Assembly: GCF_003711515.1 (NCBI RefSeq)
Contig: NW_021167096.1
Location: forward strand, 205,939-269,938
DNA length: 64,000 nt
Direction: 5' to 3'
Origin: Sodiomyces alkalinus F11
Taxonomy: Eukaryota; Ascomycota; Sordariomycetes; Glomerellales; Plectosphaerellaceae
In this document: one piece after another, positions 48,081 through 59,114 of the stretch
Layout of the letters: every line of letters begins with the position of its first letter
How positions within the stretch are numbered: the first letter of the stretch is position 1
Position numbers and translations under genes: made by a program
The notes under the pieces: model-generated
Databases searched by the model: none
The model's input: only the letters and a program-made list of their open reading frames with translations
What the model was told of the DNA's origin: nothing

Positions 48081-48096
48081 TTACCTCCCTCCTTCT
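48081..48096 (-). promoter_or_regulatory. Polypurine tract
   Basis: On the minus strand 'agaaggagggaggtaa' lies immediately upstream of the 3' LTR. It is the expected position and composition for the primer of plus-strand DNA synthesis. Confidence 0.7.
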
Positions 48097-48199
48097 AAGC
48101 GCTATCCTAGCGGTCGTATAAGTAGGTCGCTTTTTCCCTAGTTAGTATTCCTTAGGTTTTTCTTCTTCTTTATTACTAACTATTATATCCGACCGTGTC

Positions 48200-48720
48200 C
48201 AGAAATCGTCTTATCCTAAATCTCGTTCCGCCGAAAACCGATCAACCGTTTCCGCCCTTATCGTTAATTAAGGCCACGAGGTTGTCCCCTATACCCGTTA
48301 CGCTTCTAAGAATATACCGTGCTTTGTTCTGGACGATATCGTTCGCTATCACGCGTGTTTCCGCTTAGGTCGTTCCTATAATAGTGCTAGAATCCTAATA
48401 TCTTCTGGTACGCTCCTGCCCTCGCCTTCCCGCTTAGTCTTTATTTACTTACCCCCTCGTTTTCCTAGTGGGTCGTATAAACGAGGAGCTAAAGCGCCTT
48501 AAATAAGAGGAGGAGCGGACCGAGGAGATACTCCACGAGGCGGTCGCCCGCTTATCCCGCCTTCGCCGAACTCGTCGCTTACTACGGAAGAAGGGGGTGG
48601 AAATAGTTTATAAGGACCTTGCCGATATAGAGGAGCTCGAGAAGGTGGAGAAGGAGGAAGAAAAGGCCCGCCGGGTCGAGTTAGAGGCGGTAGTAACTAT
48701 ATAAGCTACTGGTGCTATTA
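48200..48720 (+). pseudogene. Antisense coiled-coil/zinc-cluster-like ORF inside the retrotransposon
   Basis: On the plus strand, opposite to gag-pol and between the chromodomain and the 3' LTR. The first part (about 48,210-48,420) reads EVVPYTRYASKNIPCFVLDD then IVRYHACFRLGRSYNSARIL, with spacing like a C-x2-C zinc-cluster motif whose cysteines have partly become Tyr. After a frame change, 48,472-48,705 is an almost uninterrupted charged coiled coil: INEELKRLK, EEERTEEILHEAVARLSRLR, RLLRKKGVEIVYKDLADIEE and LEKVEKEEEKARRVELEAV. Fungal gypsy elements are known to carry such antisense ORFs of unknown function. Here one stop (LK-stop-EEE) and a frameshift indicate decay. The high Glu/Arg codon content with few stops, in DNA that is otherwise riddled with them, argues that it was a real gene. 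Confidence 0.6.
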
Positions 48721-48819
48721 ATATAATTAATTAGAATCAGGTAATAGCGTAGGATATAGGTGAATTTTCGGATATTAATTTTATATAGACCGCGGCGTCT
48801 GGTTCTAGGTCCTGATAGT

Positions 48820-51800
48820 GTTCTATTAGTACTGTTTTTAGAGTTACTTATAATTAATCAGGTTTTCTTTAGGTTCCTATATACTATGGCCGTGGTCGTA
48901 GTTTTTCTATTATATAAAATATTCGGTGCCGTCTAGCGTCTCTCGGTAATTAAGGATTTATTCTACTTTATATATATCGCTAGTATCGACCACGATCGTA
49001 TCTTATATTATTTTTGCGTTTTTCGGTGCTGGTTTAAGTAGTGAAATATAGAAATTATTATATATCCTTATTGTCGGAGGTAGTGATAGAATATAGTTTA
49101 TATCTGATTTTTTCTCTAGGATTTTAAACGGTCCTAATTTTTTAAAATCCAATTTATCGCTTAGTCGTTGTGTTTTAATATTTTTGCGGATAAGGTAGAC
49201 GTGGTCCCCCCTTAAAAGGGTTAGTCCCTTAATCCTTAATTGATTCGCGTACCTGCTTATTCGTGTTCTGACTATCTCCAGGTTAGTTCGTAGTTCTTCG
49301 TGTAGTTTTTTTATGCTTTTAACTGTTTTTATCGCTTTTAGTGCGTCTAGTCCTTCCAAAGGTTTTCTAAATACTATCGGTATATATCTATAATTTGCTT
49401 CGAACGGTGTTTTCTTTATTAACTCGTTTAACGAACTGTTATATATAAACTATGTAAGTGGCAGGTATTACACCTAATTATCTTATTCGTACCCTACGTA
49501 GTATCGGAGGTACTATTCCAGGACTTGGTTTATGATTTCGGTTTATCCGTCCGTTATAGGGTGAAACGCTGTCGAATATTTATGTTTCGTTCCTAGCTGG
49601 CTTATGACTGCTTTCCAGAAGTTACTAGTAAAGAGCTTATCTCTGTCCGTGATAATCTCGTTCGGTGCGCCGTGATCCCTAATCAGGCGGTCGATAAAGA
49701 TACTTACTAGTTCTTCTACTATAGTGTTTTTAATATATAGAATATAAAGAGTGTATTTCGTGAATCGGTCGACGATCACGAATATACTATCGTAGGCGGT
49801 TCCTATTACTGGATCTTTAGATACTGGAAATCCTGTCACGAAGTCTATTATAATCGATTTCTATAGTCCGTCTGCTACTAGTAGTGGCTTTAGTAGTCCG
49901 TAAGGTTTATATCGGCTGCTCTTTACTTTCTGGCAAATATTATAGTTACGAACGAAGTCCCTAACTCGTTCTTTGGTTCCTGTATAGCCGTATTATTATC
50001 GTAATCGGTAGTATATTTTATGAACTCCTTAATATCTATATATCGGCGAGGCGTATACTTCTTTAAATATAGTATCGGTTATCCGATTAATACTATTTAC
50101 CTCTCTATCCTTTAGAGTAAGAGCTTCTCCTTTCTATTAGAGTATAGCTTACGGTTTAGGTGATTCGTCAGGTATCCCTAGTCGGCTAAGTGCGTCTGCA
50201 TAACTATTTTCGCTCCCTTTTATATACTGAATATAGAAGTTAAACTCGGCTAGGAATTCTGCCTATCGGATTTATCGTTTATTAAGAACCTTAGTAGTGG
50301 TGAATTACGCGAGGTTCTTATAATCCGTGTAGACTTATACCGGGTGTCTTATCCCTGACAGATACGGTCTTTATTCTTTAAAGGCTTTAATACTAGCTAT
50401 TAGCTCTTTATCGTGGATTTAATAGTTAAGTTCTAGTCCACTGAGTTTCTTGGATATAAAGGCTATAGGGTGTAGTCTTCCTTCTACGTCGCGCTATCCG
50501 AGTTATGCTCCTAGAGCCTAGTCGGATGCGTCTGTTTCGAGTTCGTATTCTTTATCGGGGTCTAGTATTACTAAGATAGGTTCGCTGGTAACCCTTCCTT
50601 TAAGAGCTTAGAATACTTCTTCTATTCTTTCGTTCTATTCGAAGTTAAGTCCCTTTTTAGTTACTTTAATTAAGGGGGTAGTAATCTTACTATAATCCTT
50701 AATAAATCGTCGATAGTAGTTTATAAGTCCGAGAAAGGACTGAATATCACGAACGTTCTAGGGTCGTGGCTACTTAGAGACGTATTAGACTTTCGCCTTA
50801 TTTATATAGATCTCGTTAGGTCGTATCGTATAACCTAAAAAGTTAACTTCTTACGTGTAGAATTAGACTTTCTCTGGTTCGACTAATAGGTCGGCGTTTT
50901 ATAGAAGTTATAGGATCGTGTGAATATGTTATCGGTGTTCTTCGTGTGTCTTAGAGAAGATTAGGATATTATCCAGGTACACTATAACGAAGTAGTCCAG
51001 ATACTTCCTTAGGACGTCGTTAATAAGTGTTTAGAACGATGCCGGCGTATTTATTAGTCTAAAAGGCATAACGAGGTACTCGAAATATCCTCGCTTCGTC
51101 CGAAACGCTATCTTCTACTCTTCTCCTTCCTTAATCCTAATTAAGTTATAGGCTCCTTTTAAGTCGAGTACCGTAAACTATTACGCTTTAACTAGCTAAT
51201 CTCGTATTTCTAAGATAAAAGGTAGTGGGTAGCGGTTCTTAATAGTTATATTATTAAGTTATCGATAATCGATATATAGTCGTAGTTTACCGTTTTTCTT
51301 TAGTATAAACAGGATCGGGTATCCTGCCGGTAATTAGGATACTCTAATATAGCCTTTTACTAGTATCTCTTCGAGATATTCTTCTAAGGTATCTAATTCC
51401 TTTTAGTTTAGCCCGTAAATTAGAAAGAATTTTAGGTGTGTCCCTTCCTTTAGGGGTATCTTATGATTATAGTGCCGGTATTTCGGTAATCCGGTCTCTA
51501 GACTTTCGGTAAATAGCTTTCTGTATTTACGGTATTCCGGTAATACCTTAGCGAGTCTATCGTGATCGCTTATTACTAGTCCTTTTTCTGCTTAGACGAT
51601 CTAGTAGATTCCTTTGATGATATTGGTTACGCGTCGGTGGTTATGCCGTCGCTGCTGTCTTAAAGTCTTTCGTACTTCCTTCGCCTTAGTCCCTGACTTC
51701 TGGCGGTTATCTGAGTCTCCCTAAGGCTCCTTCGTCGGTAAGTCTTTCTGCTGTTTTTGACGGATATCGGGATCGGGTAAGGTTTCCTTCGTGGTCTCCT

Positions 51801-52200
51801 ACTTACTCTCTAATCTCCACCGGAGCTAGCTAAGCTTCTAGTCTATATCAGGATTCTATTCGTTAAACCATAGTTTACTAAGGATAACGTCCTTATAACC
51901 TATATCGTATATATCGAACTTTATTATTCTAGTCTTATTCTGAATTTTAACCTAAAGGTATATAGTCTCCTGGTTAATAATAACTTCTTCGTGGGACTAG
52001 TTCTTTCCCGTATACGGAGTAATCTTATACTCCTCTTCTAGGTGTTTCCTAACCCAGGGAATAGAGAACTTTCTTACGGCTACTAGTAAGATAAAGTTTC
52101 CTGCTACGCCTATATCTAATAGTGCGTTTATCTCGTATTCGTTAAGTCGTATTCTAATATAATAGTGCCCTATACTATTACGTGTTATAGAGTATATCTG
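48820..52200 (-). pseudogene. Pol polyprotein remnant (PR-RT-RH-IN-chromodomain)
   Basis: In coding order. Protease near 52,135-52,085 has INALLDIGVAGNFI, where the catalytic D-S/T-G triplet now reads DIG. Reverse transcriptase lies about 51,500-50,650; the YxDD box at about 50,965 reads VYLDNIL, so the second Asp is Asn. RNase H region is about 50,650-50,150. The integrase core (49,839-49,543 open) has VIVDRFTKYTLYI, the Asp of ITDRDKLFTSNFW and STAFHPITDG. The integrase C-terminal part (49,359-49,003 open) has LRIKGLTLLRGDHVYLIRK and the GPY/F module LGPFKILEKKSDINYIL with NNFYISLLKP. A chromodomain remnant follows at about 48,985-48,830 (YKVE-stop-ILNYRE-like start, then TVLIEHYQDLEP). These enzymes copy the element RNA into DNA and insert it; the chromodomain directs insertion to particular chromatin. 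Many in-frame stops; none of the enzymes can be functional. Confidence 0.9.
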
Positions 52201-54230
52201 TCGAGTGCCTCTTATATACTCCTAGCGATAGTATACTCCTAGTTTTTTACCCGTTTAGCTCGGTATTCGAGGGATATTTCCTTATCTAAGAACCCGTACT
52301 GGATTAAAAGTTATTCTATCCGTCGTAGGCGTTCGTCGAGGGCCTAGAAGCGTGATTCCTAAGCTTCTTAGTCTTATCCTAGTTATCGGATTTTCTTAGA
52401 AGCGTGTATTACGTAGCTAGTAGTATTATATTCGTCTAACCGGTGCTTATAGTAACTATACCTAGGTAGTCGATTATCCGATCCTTGTAGGCTTACTACC
52501 CGGTCGGTAAGAGTGTATCGGTTCTCCTAAGTATAGTAAGGTCGCTAACGTGTAGCTTATTACTATCCCCCGCTAGTGTTTATCGGTACTATATAGTAGG
52601 CTTTGCTAAGGTCTAGTTTAGTAAAACGGACTTAGTGGGTTTATCCTAGTGGTTCTTCCGCGAGCTGGTCGAGTACCCGTAGCTAGATAGCTTCTTCCTC
52701 GACTAGGTCGGCTGCTTCTATAGGTTGATACTAGAAGTTCGTGTTATTATCCGGGATTCCGTCGGACTCCGTTTCCTAATCTTGTTCTTCGAGCTTGGCG
52801 ATTCTCTTTCGGGCACGATCTTCTTCCTCCTGGATTTCTAAGATCTGCTTCTATCTCTCAGCTTCTTCTTTCGTCTATCCGTATTTTTAAAGGATTTCTG
52901 CGATAGTTTGTGAAGCTGGTTTATCCTTATCCTAGTCGGGGATCTTAAGGCCATAGTCGTTATCGTACTCGTTACTAGATACTATAGCGAGTATCTTCTA
53001 GGGTCTTTTAGGGTAATACCTAGCTCCGTCTTTCCCTGATTAGTATGCTAGATAATAGTTATCGTAGCAGGTTACCTAATAGAGGTTAACGTATGGTATT
53101 TCGTCCCTATGAATTTCTAGGTGTCTAATAGCGTTGATTTCCTTCTTAGGTCCTTTTTTCTCGATCGTATTTGCTTATCGTTACGGTTATTCTTTCTTAG
53201 GCTTATAATAGTCGCGTGCGTAGTAACCTAGCCTATTATACTTATAATACTTAACTTTTATTATATCCCTTTTACCCTGCTTATCGCTTTATCGGTTAAT
53301 ATTATCGAGCTTTATAGGTCTACTATAGTATCTATATAAGGTGTTTCCGAACTAGTATAAGTATAATTATTTCTTCTTCGAATTAGCCGTATAGAATAGA
53401 ACGCTTACTTAGTGCTTTTTCTAATAGCGTTATTTATAGTTCTGGTTATCGATACGAATTACTATCGCGGTGTATTCGCTAAACGTCTTAGGTCGGTCTA
53501 ATTAGTATAGTTCGTCTTTTACTTCTTCCTTAAGTCCTTAGTAGTACTAATCTATAAGGGGCTTATCCGGGTAGCTAAGCTTTAACGAGATTTACTAAAA
53601 CCTCGTAGTATAGTCCGTAGCGGACTTAGTCTAATATAACTAGCTTAGTCATTCGGCCGCGACTCTTTCCTTATCGGGCTGGCCGAAGATAGCGTTAAGT
53701 CTCTCGACGAACACGTTAAAGTTCTCGAAGATTACCGTGGTCCCGGGCTTCCTTAGGATCTCTATTCCTATATTCTCTAGGTAGTCTCTATAGATAGACT
53801 CAAACTATTCGTGCGTATCTCCCGTAAGGAGTGCCGCGGTATAGAGTACCTTGGTTTCTTCCGTACGGATACTATCCTAGTAGAATAGGAGATAGCCTCT
53901 AAGCTAAGTAATAAAGCTCTAAAGCTATCCTCGAGTCCTATCGTACTTAGGGGGTATAGGGTATCTATACTTAGCCCCGATTCCAGGATAGTTTAGCTAA
54001 GCTCTTAGGGTTATATTCTCCCCCTAAAGCTAAGTGATTATATCGCGAATCTGCTAAAGGTCGTTGCTTCCTCTAGTAGTAGTGGTAGGCGTCGCGGTGC
54101 TTATAGCGTTCGTGGTACGGTTATTATTATTCGATATATTAGAAGAGTAATTGCTGGCTACTTCGTCGTCTTATTAAGTTTGTTCTGGTCCTTCCTTTTT
54201 GTCGGAGGAACTGGATTCTTCAGACAATGA
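52201..54230 (-). pseudogene. Gag remnant with zinc knuckle
   Basis: The capsid/nucleocapsid region of the retrotransposon. The nucleocapsid zinc knuckle is visible at about 53,265-53,200 on the minus strand as VKYYKYNRLGYYARDYYKPK. The spacing is C-x2-C-x4-H-x4-C with every zinc ligand replaced by Tyr (Cys TGY to TAY and His CAY to TAY), exactly the changes RIP makes. Upstream (53,990-53,500) the capsid-like part is readable only in pieces. The start codon would lie near 54,230, about 100 bp downstream of the 5' LTR, where a short Glu/Ser/Asp-rich stretch is seen (54,180-54,300). Confidence 0.75.
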
Positions 54231-54328
54231 TTCTTCTTTAGATAAAGTGACTTCTTCTTCCTTAGGCGAAGTAGCTTCTGCTTCGGGCGTACTACTTATT
54301 AGCTATTAAGGTTAGTTTACCGAACAGG

Positions 54329-54337
54329 ATCGATCAA
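54329..54337 (-). promoter_or_regulatory. Candidate self-priming primer-binding site
   Basis: On the minus strand the two bases after the 5' LTR are followed by TTGATCGAT. This 9-mer is complementary to ATCGATCAA inside the LTR (unmutated in the left LTR at 47,750-47,758, one RIP change in the right LTR at 54,545-54,553). No TGG-start tRNA-type site is seen. Tf1-like and related fungal elements prime from their own 5' RNA end in this way. Confidence 0.5.
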
Positions 54338-54339
54338 AA

Positions 54340-54875
54340 TATTATAACGGCTTCCGGTCCTCTATAGTATAGCGGATAATAGGGGACTAGCGTCGAGGTT
54401 TTAGTTTAAAATAAGAAGAGGATATTAACTAAAGAGTAGTAACTATTATTCGTAGTGTTTAATCGTAATTACGTCGTAAAGACTAGGCGTCTTCTTTATA
54501 AGGTAGAGTCAGGCGTAGACTAATAGTCCAGGTAAAGACTTAGATTAATCGATATCTTATTCTCTAATAGAAGTAAGACCTAGGATACGCTAGTTTATAT
54601 ACTGGTGGTGCTTCCTTACCCGTAGTGACTATTCCTTGCGTGGTCGCTATGCCCAGGTGATTCTGTCGTGACCGATCACTTATTAGTCACTTCGTCGGAG
54701 TGATCGACCCCGGTCCGTCCCGGACAGTACACTAAGTACCTTTATACCTGGTGACACGTGACCTGGCACGTGACTCCCCGAGTTACCCTGTGCTGTCCCC
54801 CGTCCAGGGCCGTCCCGTGGGATATACACCAGTGTACCTATGGGGTTGGTCTATGTTAGGCGGCCGGCCGTAACA
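54340..54875 (-). repeat. 5' LTR (536 bp)
   Basis: Carries the element's promoter. On the minus strand TATATAAA lies at about 54,601-54,594, about 40 bp upstream of the ATCGAT block (54,553-54,545) proposed as the RNA 5' end. Confidence 0.95.
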
Positions 54876-54939
54876 CGGTGCTGCTTAGCGTATCGGGCCG
54901 CCTCTTACTATTATTTCTAGCCCAGCCGATTTCCTATTT

Positions 54940-55990
54940 TCGGGCATTCTGCTTAAACGACGAAGAGCAGCGCCTCTTCGAATATTATAAGTCAGGCACT
55001 TTTCTTTCATTCCGTAACCCTATCTAATAGTCTATGCATAGTCATCGACAAGTATTACAAAAGCCGCACACTCTATCTCGATAAGAAACACAACTCTCTT
55101 CTCTACGCTATTCCGCCTAATCCGCCTAAGGCATTCACGGCAGCTATCTTCTACCTCACCTCTCTTTACGTCGGCGGCCGGGAGTTAGCCTATTTTCAAT
55201 AAGTTATTCTATTCCTGAAGGAAACCTTATAAAACGGGATACAGGATTCTGAAATTCCGGTTTTTGCTAGCATTCTCCGTCTCCTAATCCAATACCACAT
55301 TATTAAGCGGGACCAGGACAAAACATAGGTCTTCTATATCGAGGGCTTCCGCGCCTTATAATACAGAATTTTGGAGCACGCCGAGGCACGAAATATATCC
55401 ACACGGATCACCTACGAGAGCATTCTAAAGTTCGCCCTAATATTTAAGGACAGGCAGGGGCTAAACGGTGGCTTATCTATCGACTATCTTCTGACTTTAG
55501 AATATCCCTAGGAGATACGAGACTACGGATATTCCCCCGAGGTCCTTTATCTCCTAGGTTATATCAATATAGCGGACTATAAAATAAGCAGGGATTTATT
55601 ATATAGTGTTAAAGTAGCTTATTCGCTCCTCGCTAGATATAAGAACATCGACTAGATAATACCTAAGACTGGATAACGCGGTAAGGCTATCAAAATAATA
55701 GCAGAATCCTATATCTATATAGCCCGCTTTCTTATCTATTAGCGTCTTCTAAGTTCTGGGATATGCACCTCCTCGGTGCTGAAAGCAGGAGATGTTCTCG
55801 GTAAATGTGTTCGTGGCATCCCCGCTAAAGGCGAACTCTTCACTGCTTAGTATCTACTCGCCTTAGCATTCTGGGCCATTCTCTTTAGCCCCGAATACGG
55901 ACAGAAGTGTTATGACTTCTTAAAGACTATTTAGACAGATCGTCCTATAGTGGGTATACCCGACCGATCTTAGAGAAAATATGGTTGCTA
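54940..55990 (+). pseudogene. Unidentified coding remnant right of the retrotransposon
   Basis: A plus-strand frame is readable over about 350 codons with sparse TAG/TAA stops. In order: LNDEEQRLFEYYKSGTFLSF, then in the next frame TLYLDKKHNSLLYAIPPNPP, KAFTAAIFYLTSLYVGGREL, SILRLLIQYHIIKRDQDKT, EHAEARNISTRITYESILKF, ALIFKDRQGLNGGLSIDYLL, PEVLYLLGYINIADYKISRD, AESYIYIARFLIY and LFSPEYGQKCYDFLKTI. It is mostly helical, without catalytic motifs I recognise. The retrotransposon inserted just upstream, so the 45.8-46.6 kb remnant may be the other half of the same gene; this is inference. Probably a fungal-specific orphan. Confidence 0.4.
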
Positions 55991-56604
55991 AGTCTAACAG
56001 AATATCACTCACGCCTTGCGTGTTGCTGGGTTAGCCCGCGGAAAGTCTCCGATAAGTGTCTGCGCAGGGGAGAAACGAACGCTATATAGTAAGTGCAGCT
56101 ACGGAGTATGCCGTGGTGGGACGGCGTTAAAGCGGTTAGGCGATGTCATGGAATCACTCGATATAAAGGAGTTGAGCCTTAGTTAGAGCAGTTCCTCGTT
56201 AAAGAATATATACAAAACTGTATCCGCTTATATAGCACGTCGCGATAGCGTCGTGCTCCCTATTCCCCGCTAGTATACTAGAGCCTATATTCGGCCCTAC
56301 TCCGCGGTCACGGCACCGCCCGATCCGCCTTCCTCAGGCATATCACCACCAATTACAACCACACCCGTCTAGCCGACCCGACGCTACATCACAGCTACCA
56401 GAACGGTTTTTTTCTTTTCTTTTCTCCATTCTTTTTTTTTCTGTTCTATTACGCGCAGGCAGCCCTAAGGCTGTAGCGGACTAAAGTACTAAGGCTATGA
56501 TCCTGAAAAGAAGCTAAATACACTATAACTAGTAGTAGTCGTAAAATCGATAGTAGCAAAGGAAATCCTTTATAATAGTCTGCCTAGCCTAATATATTTG
56601 AACC
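55991..56604. other. No gene seen; pyrimidine tract at 56,407-56,445
   Basis: 'ttttttcttttcttttctccattctttttttttctgttc' is a strong T/C-rich tract. The rest is mutated. Confidence 0.5.
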
Positions 56605-56643
56605 TTGTACTCTAAATCCTGGAGAGCTTTGCATAGCGAGACT

Positions 56644-56844
56644 ATGGAACCCTCCGATTTCGATGTAGAAGCCGTTATAGTGAAATCGATTAACCCAACT
56701 AATACCTCTTGGCCGGTGCCTCTATTTTCTCTACCTAAGGAGAGCGATAAGGAGAGCGAGGTGGACTCGATAGGACTAAAGATCGATTATGGGTGCACTA
56801 TTTATTCACTAGGAATACCTGATCCATCGCGTCCTGGAAGATAA
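56644..56844 (+). CDS. Small hypothetical ORF (66 codons)
   Basis: ATG at 56,644 leads a frame rich in Ser, Pro, Glu and Asp (MEPSDFDVEAVIVKSI, then PLFSLPKESDKESEVDS) to a TAA at 56,842. Composition is less mutated than to the left. No known family, no promoter evidence; it could be a fragment of a longer gene or chance. Confidence 0.2.
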   Translation: MEPSDFDVEAVIVKSINPTNTSWPVPLFSLPKESDKESEVDSIGLKIDYGCTIYSLGIPDPSRPGR

Positions 56845-56967
56845 AACCGAAGTATGTAGCTGGAAACACATATTTCAATAGGTAGGAAGCTCCCTACCGC
56901 GGGAGGAACGACCACCCGAATCCACTATTCTGGGCATGAAAGATCGTGGGCACCGTGGAACACGGGT

Positions 56968-57235
56968 GATCAATATGAGAAAAAGCACAGTTTCGTCTGT
57001 AGGGCTTGTTAAAGGCGTGCATCGAGATGTTTATCGTCAAAGGGTCGGTCTAGTGCGCTTATATATAGGGGTTAGTCATGGCTTATAGACGCCGTGGCTG
57101 AGACCTAACTAAGCTCGTTATGGGAGATGTTAGAGGAATGGCTGGGTATGGAGAGTACGCACGCTATGCCAGATTAAATAGCACGGTTGGCCGTGCTATT
57201 CTCCGGCATGTCGTGCTTTTCGCCGGAACAACCCT
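56968..57235 (+). repeat. Dispersed repeat with terminal hairpin, copy b
   Basis: Partner of 38,866-39,135, same orientation, ending in the hairpin at 57,160-57,215 and 'cttttcgcc'. Confidence 0.8.
57160..57215. repeat. 56-bp palindrome, hairpin family copy c
   Basis: 'cacgctatgcc' pairs imperfectly with 'ggcatgtcgtg', and the inner 'aatagcacggttggccgtgctatt' is nearly perfect. Confidence 0.85.
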
Positions 57236-57759
57236 TTACAACGACACCCCTCCTTTACCAGGAATTCAGGATGCCTAAGTGTCAGGGTGTACACCGCGGA
57301 TTAAGGCTTCTTTTGGAAGAATTTCGGAGTTTTTGGAGGACCTCTTAGGTGAAGCCATTGTTAGTATCCCGTTTCTGATCCAAGGTGCCTATAATCGGCA
57401 GCATAGAGCATAGAATCATGCATGGCGCCGGAGGGCATATAATGATACACCTGCACTAAGGCGCTAGCTACCCTTGTCGTTAAGGAGCACCCGCATAGCA
57501 CCCTGGTCACCATTCTTTTGGTTGGCCTACTCTTTGCAGGTTGTTAGGTTGCCCTCTTTGTCAAACTGGTATTCTGGACCTTCCCTCCTCACCTTGAATG
57601 TAGTGCTGGAATGACATATGACATATCCTTCAATTAAGGGTGGACTGATCCAATCGCCACTTGGCTAAGTAAGCTTCGGACACCCTAGAATGAGGCGGAA
57701 AGTGGAGACTCCTGATATACCGACTCCGTTAGCTAAGCACCCCTGCCTCTATTATCCTT
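57236..57759. other. Lightly mutated non-coding stretch
   Basis: Normal CA/TG use; no gene recognised on either strand. Confidence 0.45.
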
Positions 57760-59047
57760 TCCCCCCGTTATGCTTTCCCCCTATCATACTTTCGTACTTT
57801 TCCCCTACATCACGGTTTAGTTCAGCGCTTTGTGTGTTATTAAATAAGCTTTTCCTAAGGCTGGGTTTAATTAGGCTTGTAGTGGCCTATAGCGCGATTG
57901 GAGAAATAGCGTAAATGTTAGTAGAGCTTTAAGGCAAGAGAATCAGGCATATATACGTGTACGAGCAGGGATGGAGCTAAAAGGCGGGGCATAAGCCTTA
58001 TAGTGGTAAGGTAGGAGTGTTTAAACTAATAGGAGTTTAGGACGCGCTATACTTTTTATCATCTCTAAACAAATATTTTATATTAGTGCTATATCTATCT
58101 AAGGGGAGTCTATCCTAGAGTCTATTTGCCTACCTAGACTTATAATATATAACGCGCATTATATAATAACGCTATATTCTAGGATAGTCTAGATACTATC
58201 GAGATATAAACTAGCGGTAATAGCCGTAATTAAATTCCCTTTATATATAACCTGGTTTTAGTAGGTTATTCTAAAGTATATGAACGTTAAGAGAGAATAA
58301 AGAATAAGCGTACCTGGATCTACTTATATATCGGGAATATTAAGATAATGTTAATAAGTAGTTATAGTAAGATAAGTGTATTTTATATAAAAAGGCAGCT
58401 TATTAAATTCTATATAACGGGTAAATAGGGAAGAAGGGCTATAAAGATAAAATAAGCTACTCGACCCTCGGTATCCTATTTTATTAATATAGTAGGTATA
58501 GGGTATATATAGTCTTTATCTTTTAAATAAATCTGTATAACCGCTATAGTAGCTAGGAGCTATTAGAGTTATTTACGCTCTTATACCGATATATATAACT
58601 CTTTTAAAGCTTATTATAAATAAGGCTAGTGTATATCCTATCTTTTAGCTTATTAGTCTTAAGCTAATAAGCTAAGTCTAATATTTATTACTACTATAGC
58701 TATCTTCCTTTTTAAAATTAAGTAAGGCTAAATTTACGAGGTTAAACTTAGAAATCTTAGAGTTTTTATCTTTAAGGCATAATAGTCCGGAGAAATATAC
58801 TATTATAGTTACTTAGTAGGATACCCTTTTTCTGAGTAGTTAACGAGACTAACTATTTTACAGGATATTATCCTTAAATATAAAGACGGCGCCTGGGTTA
58901 GTATTTTAAGCCCCTAGGCTATTTAGTTAGAGCTAGATAGATATTATAAGAGCCTGAAGGAAGGAAGTTTTGAGATAATTAAGATGGGTTTCGCTGAATC
59001 TGGGTAATGGTTTGAGGCAAGGAGTGGCTGGTGTGCCGTATGATGGG
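57760..59047 (+). repeat. Long inverted repeat, left arm (about 1.29 kb)
   Basis: Reverse complement of 61,566-62,832. It matches at both ends: outer 'ttccccct..atcatacttt..gtacttttccc' and inner 'gatgggtttcgctgaatctggg' through 'gtgccgtatgatggg', and throughout the middle (for example 'ctctaaacaaatatttt'). Both arms are heavily RIP-mutated. The conserved peptide-like string VVAYSAIGEIA in this arm corresponds to AVAYGAFGEMG in the other. Confidence 0.95.
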
Positions 59048-59114
59048 AAGTCAATAGGGTGAGGTTAGTCCGACTGGGGCACTACTTCGTACTGACAGCG
59101 CCCGATGCCAGCCG

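Larger units (their letters stand above)
47545..54875 (-). mobile_element. Ty3/gypsy chromovirus LTR retrotransposon, complete but RIP-inactivated
   Basis: A 7,331-bp element in minus orientation. LTRs at 47,545-48,080 and 54,340-54,875 are each 536 bp and end in short inverted repeats (TGTTACG..CGTAACA in unmutated form). The flanks read TGGTG on the left and CGGTG on the right, a probable 5-bp target-site duplication with one C-to-T change. In coding order on the minus strand: Gag with zinc knuckle, protease, reverse transcriptase, RNase H, integrase with GPY/F motif, and chromodomain, which defines a chromovirus. A purine-rich tract abuts the 3' LTR, and a possible self-priming site abuts the 5' LTR. 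Differences between LTRs are almost all CA/TG versus TA, so the divergence reflects RIP rather than age. No frame is intact. Confidence 0.95.
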
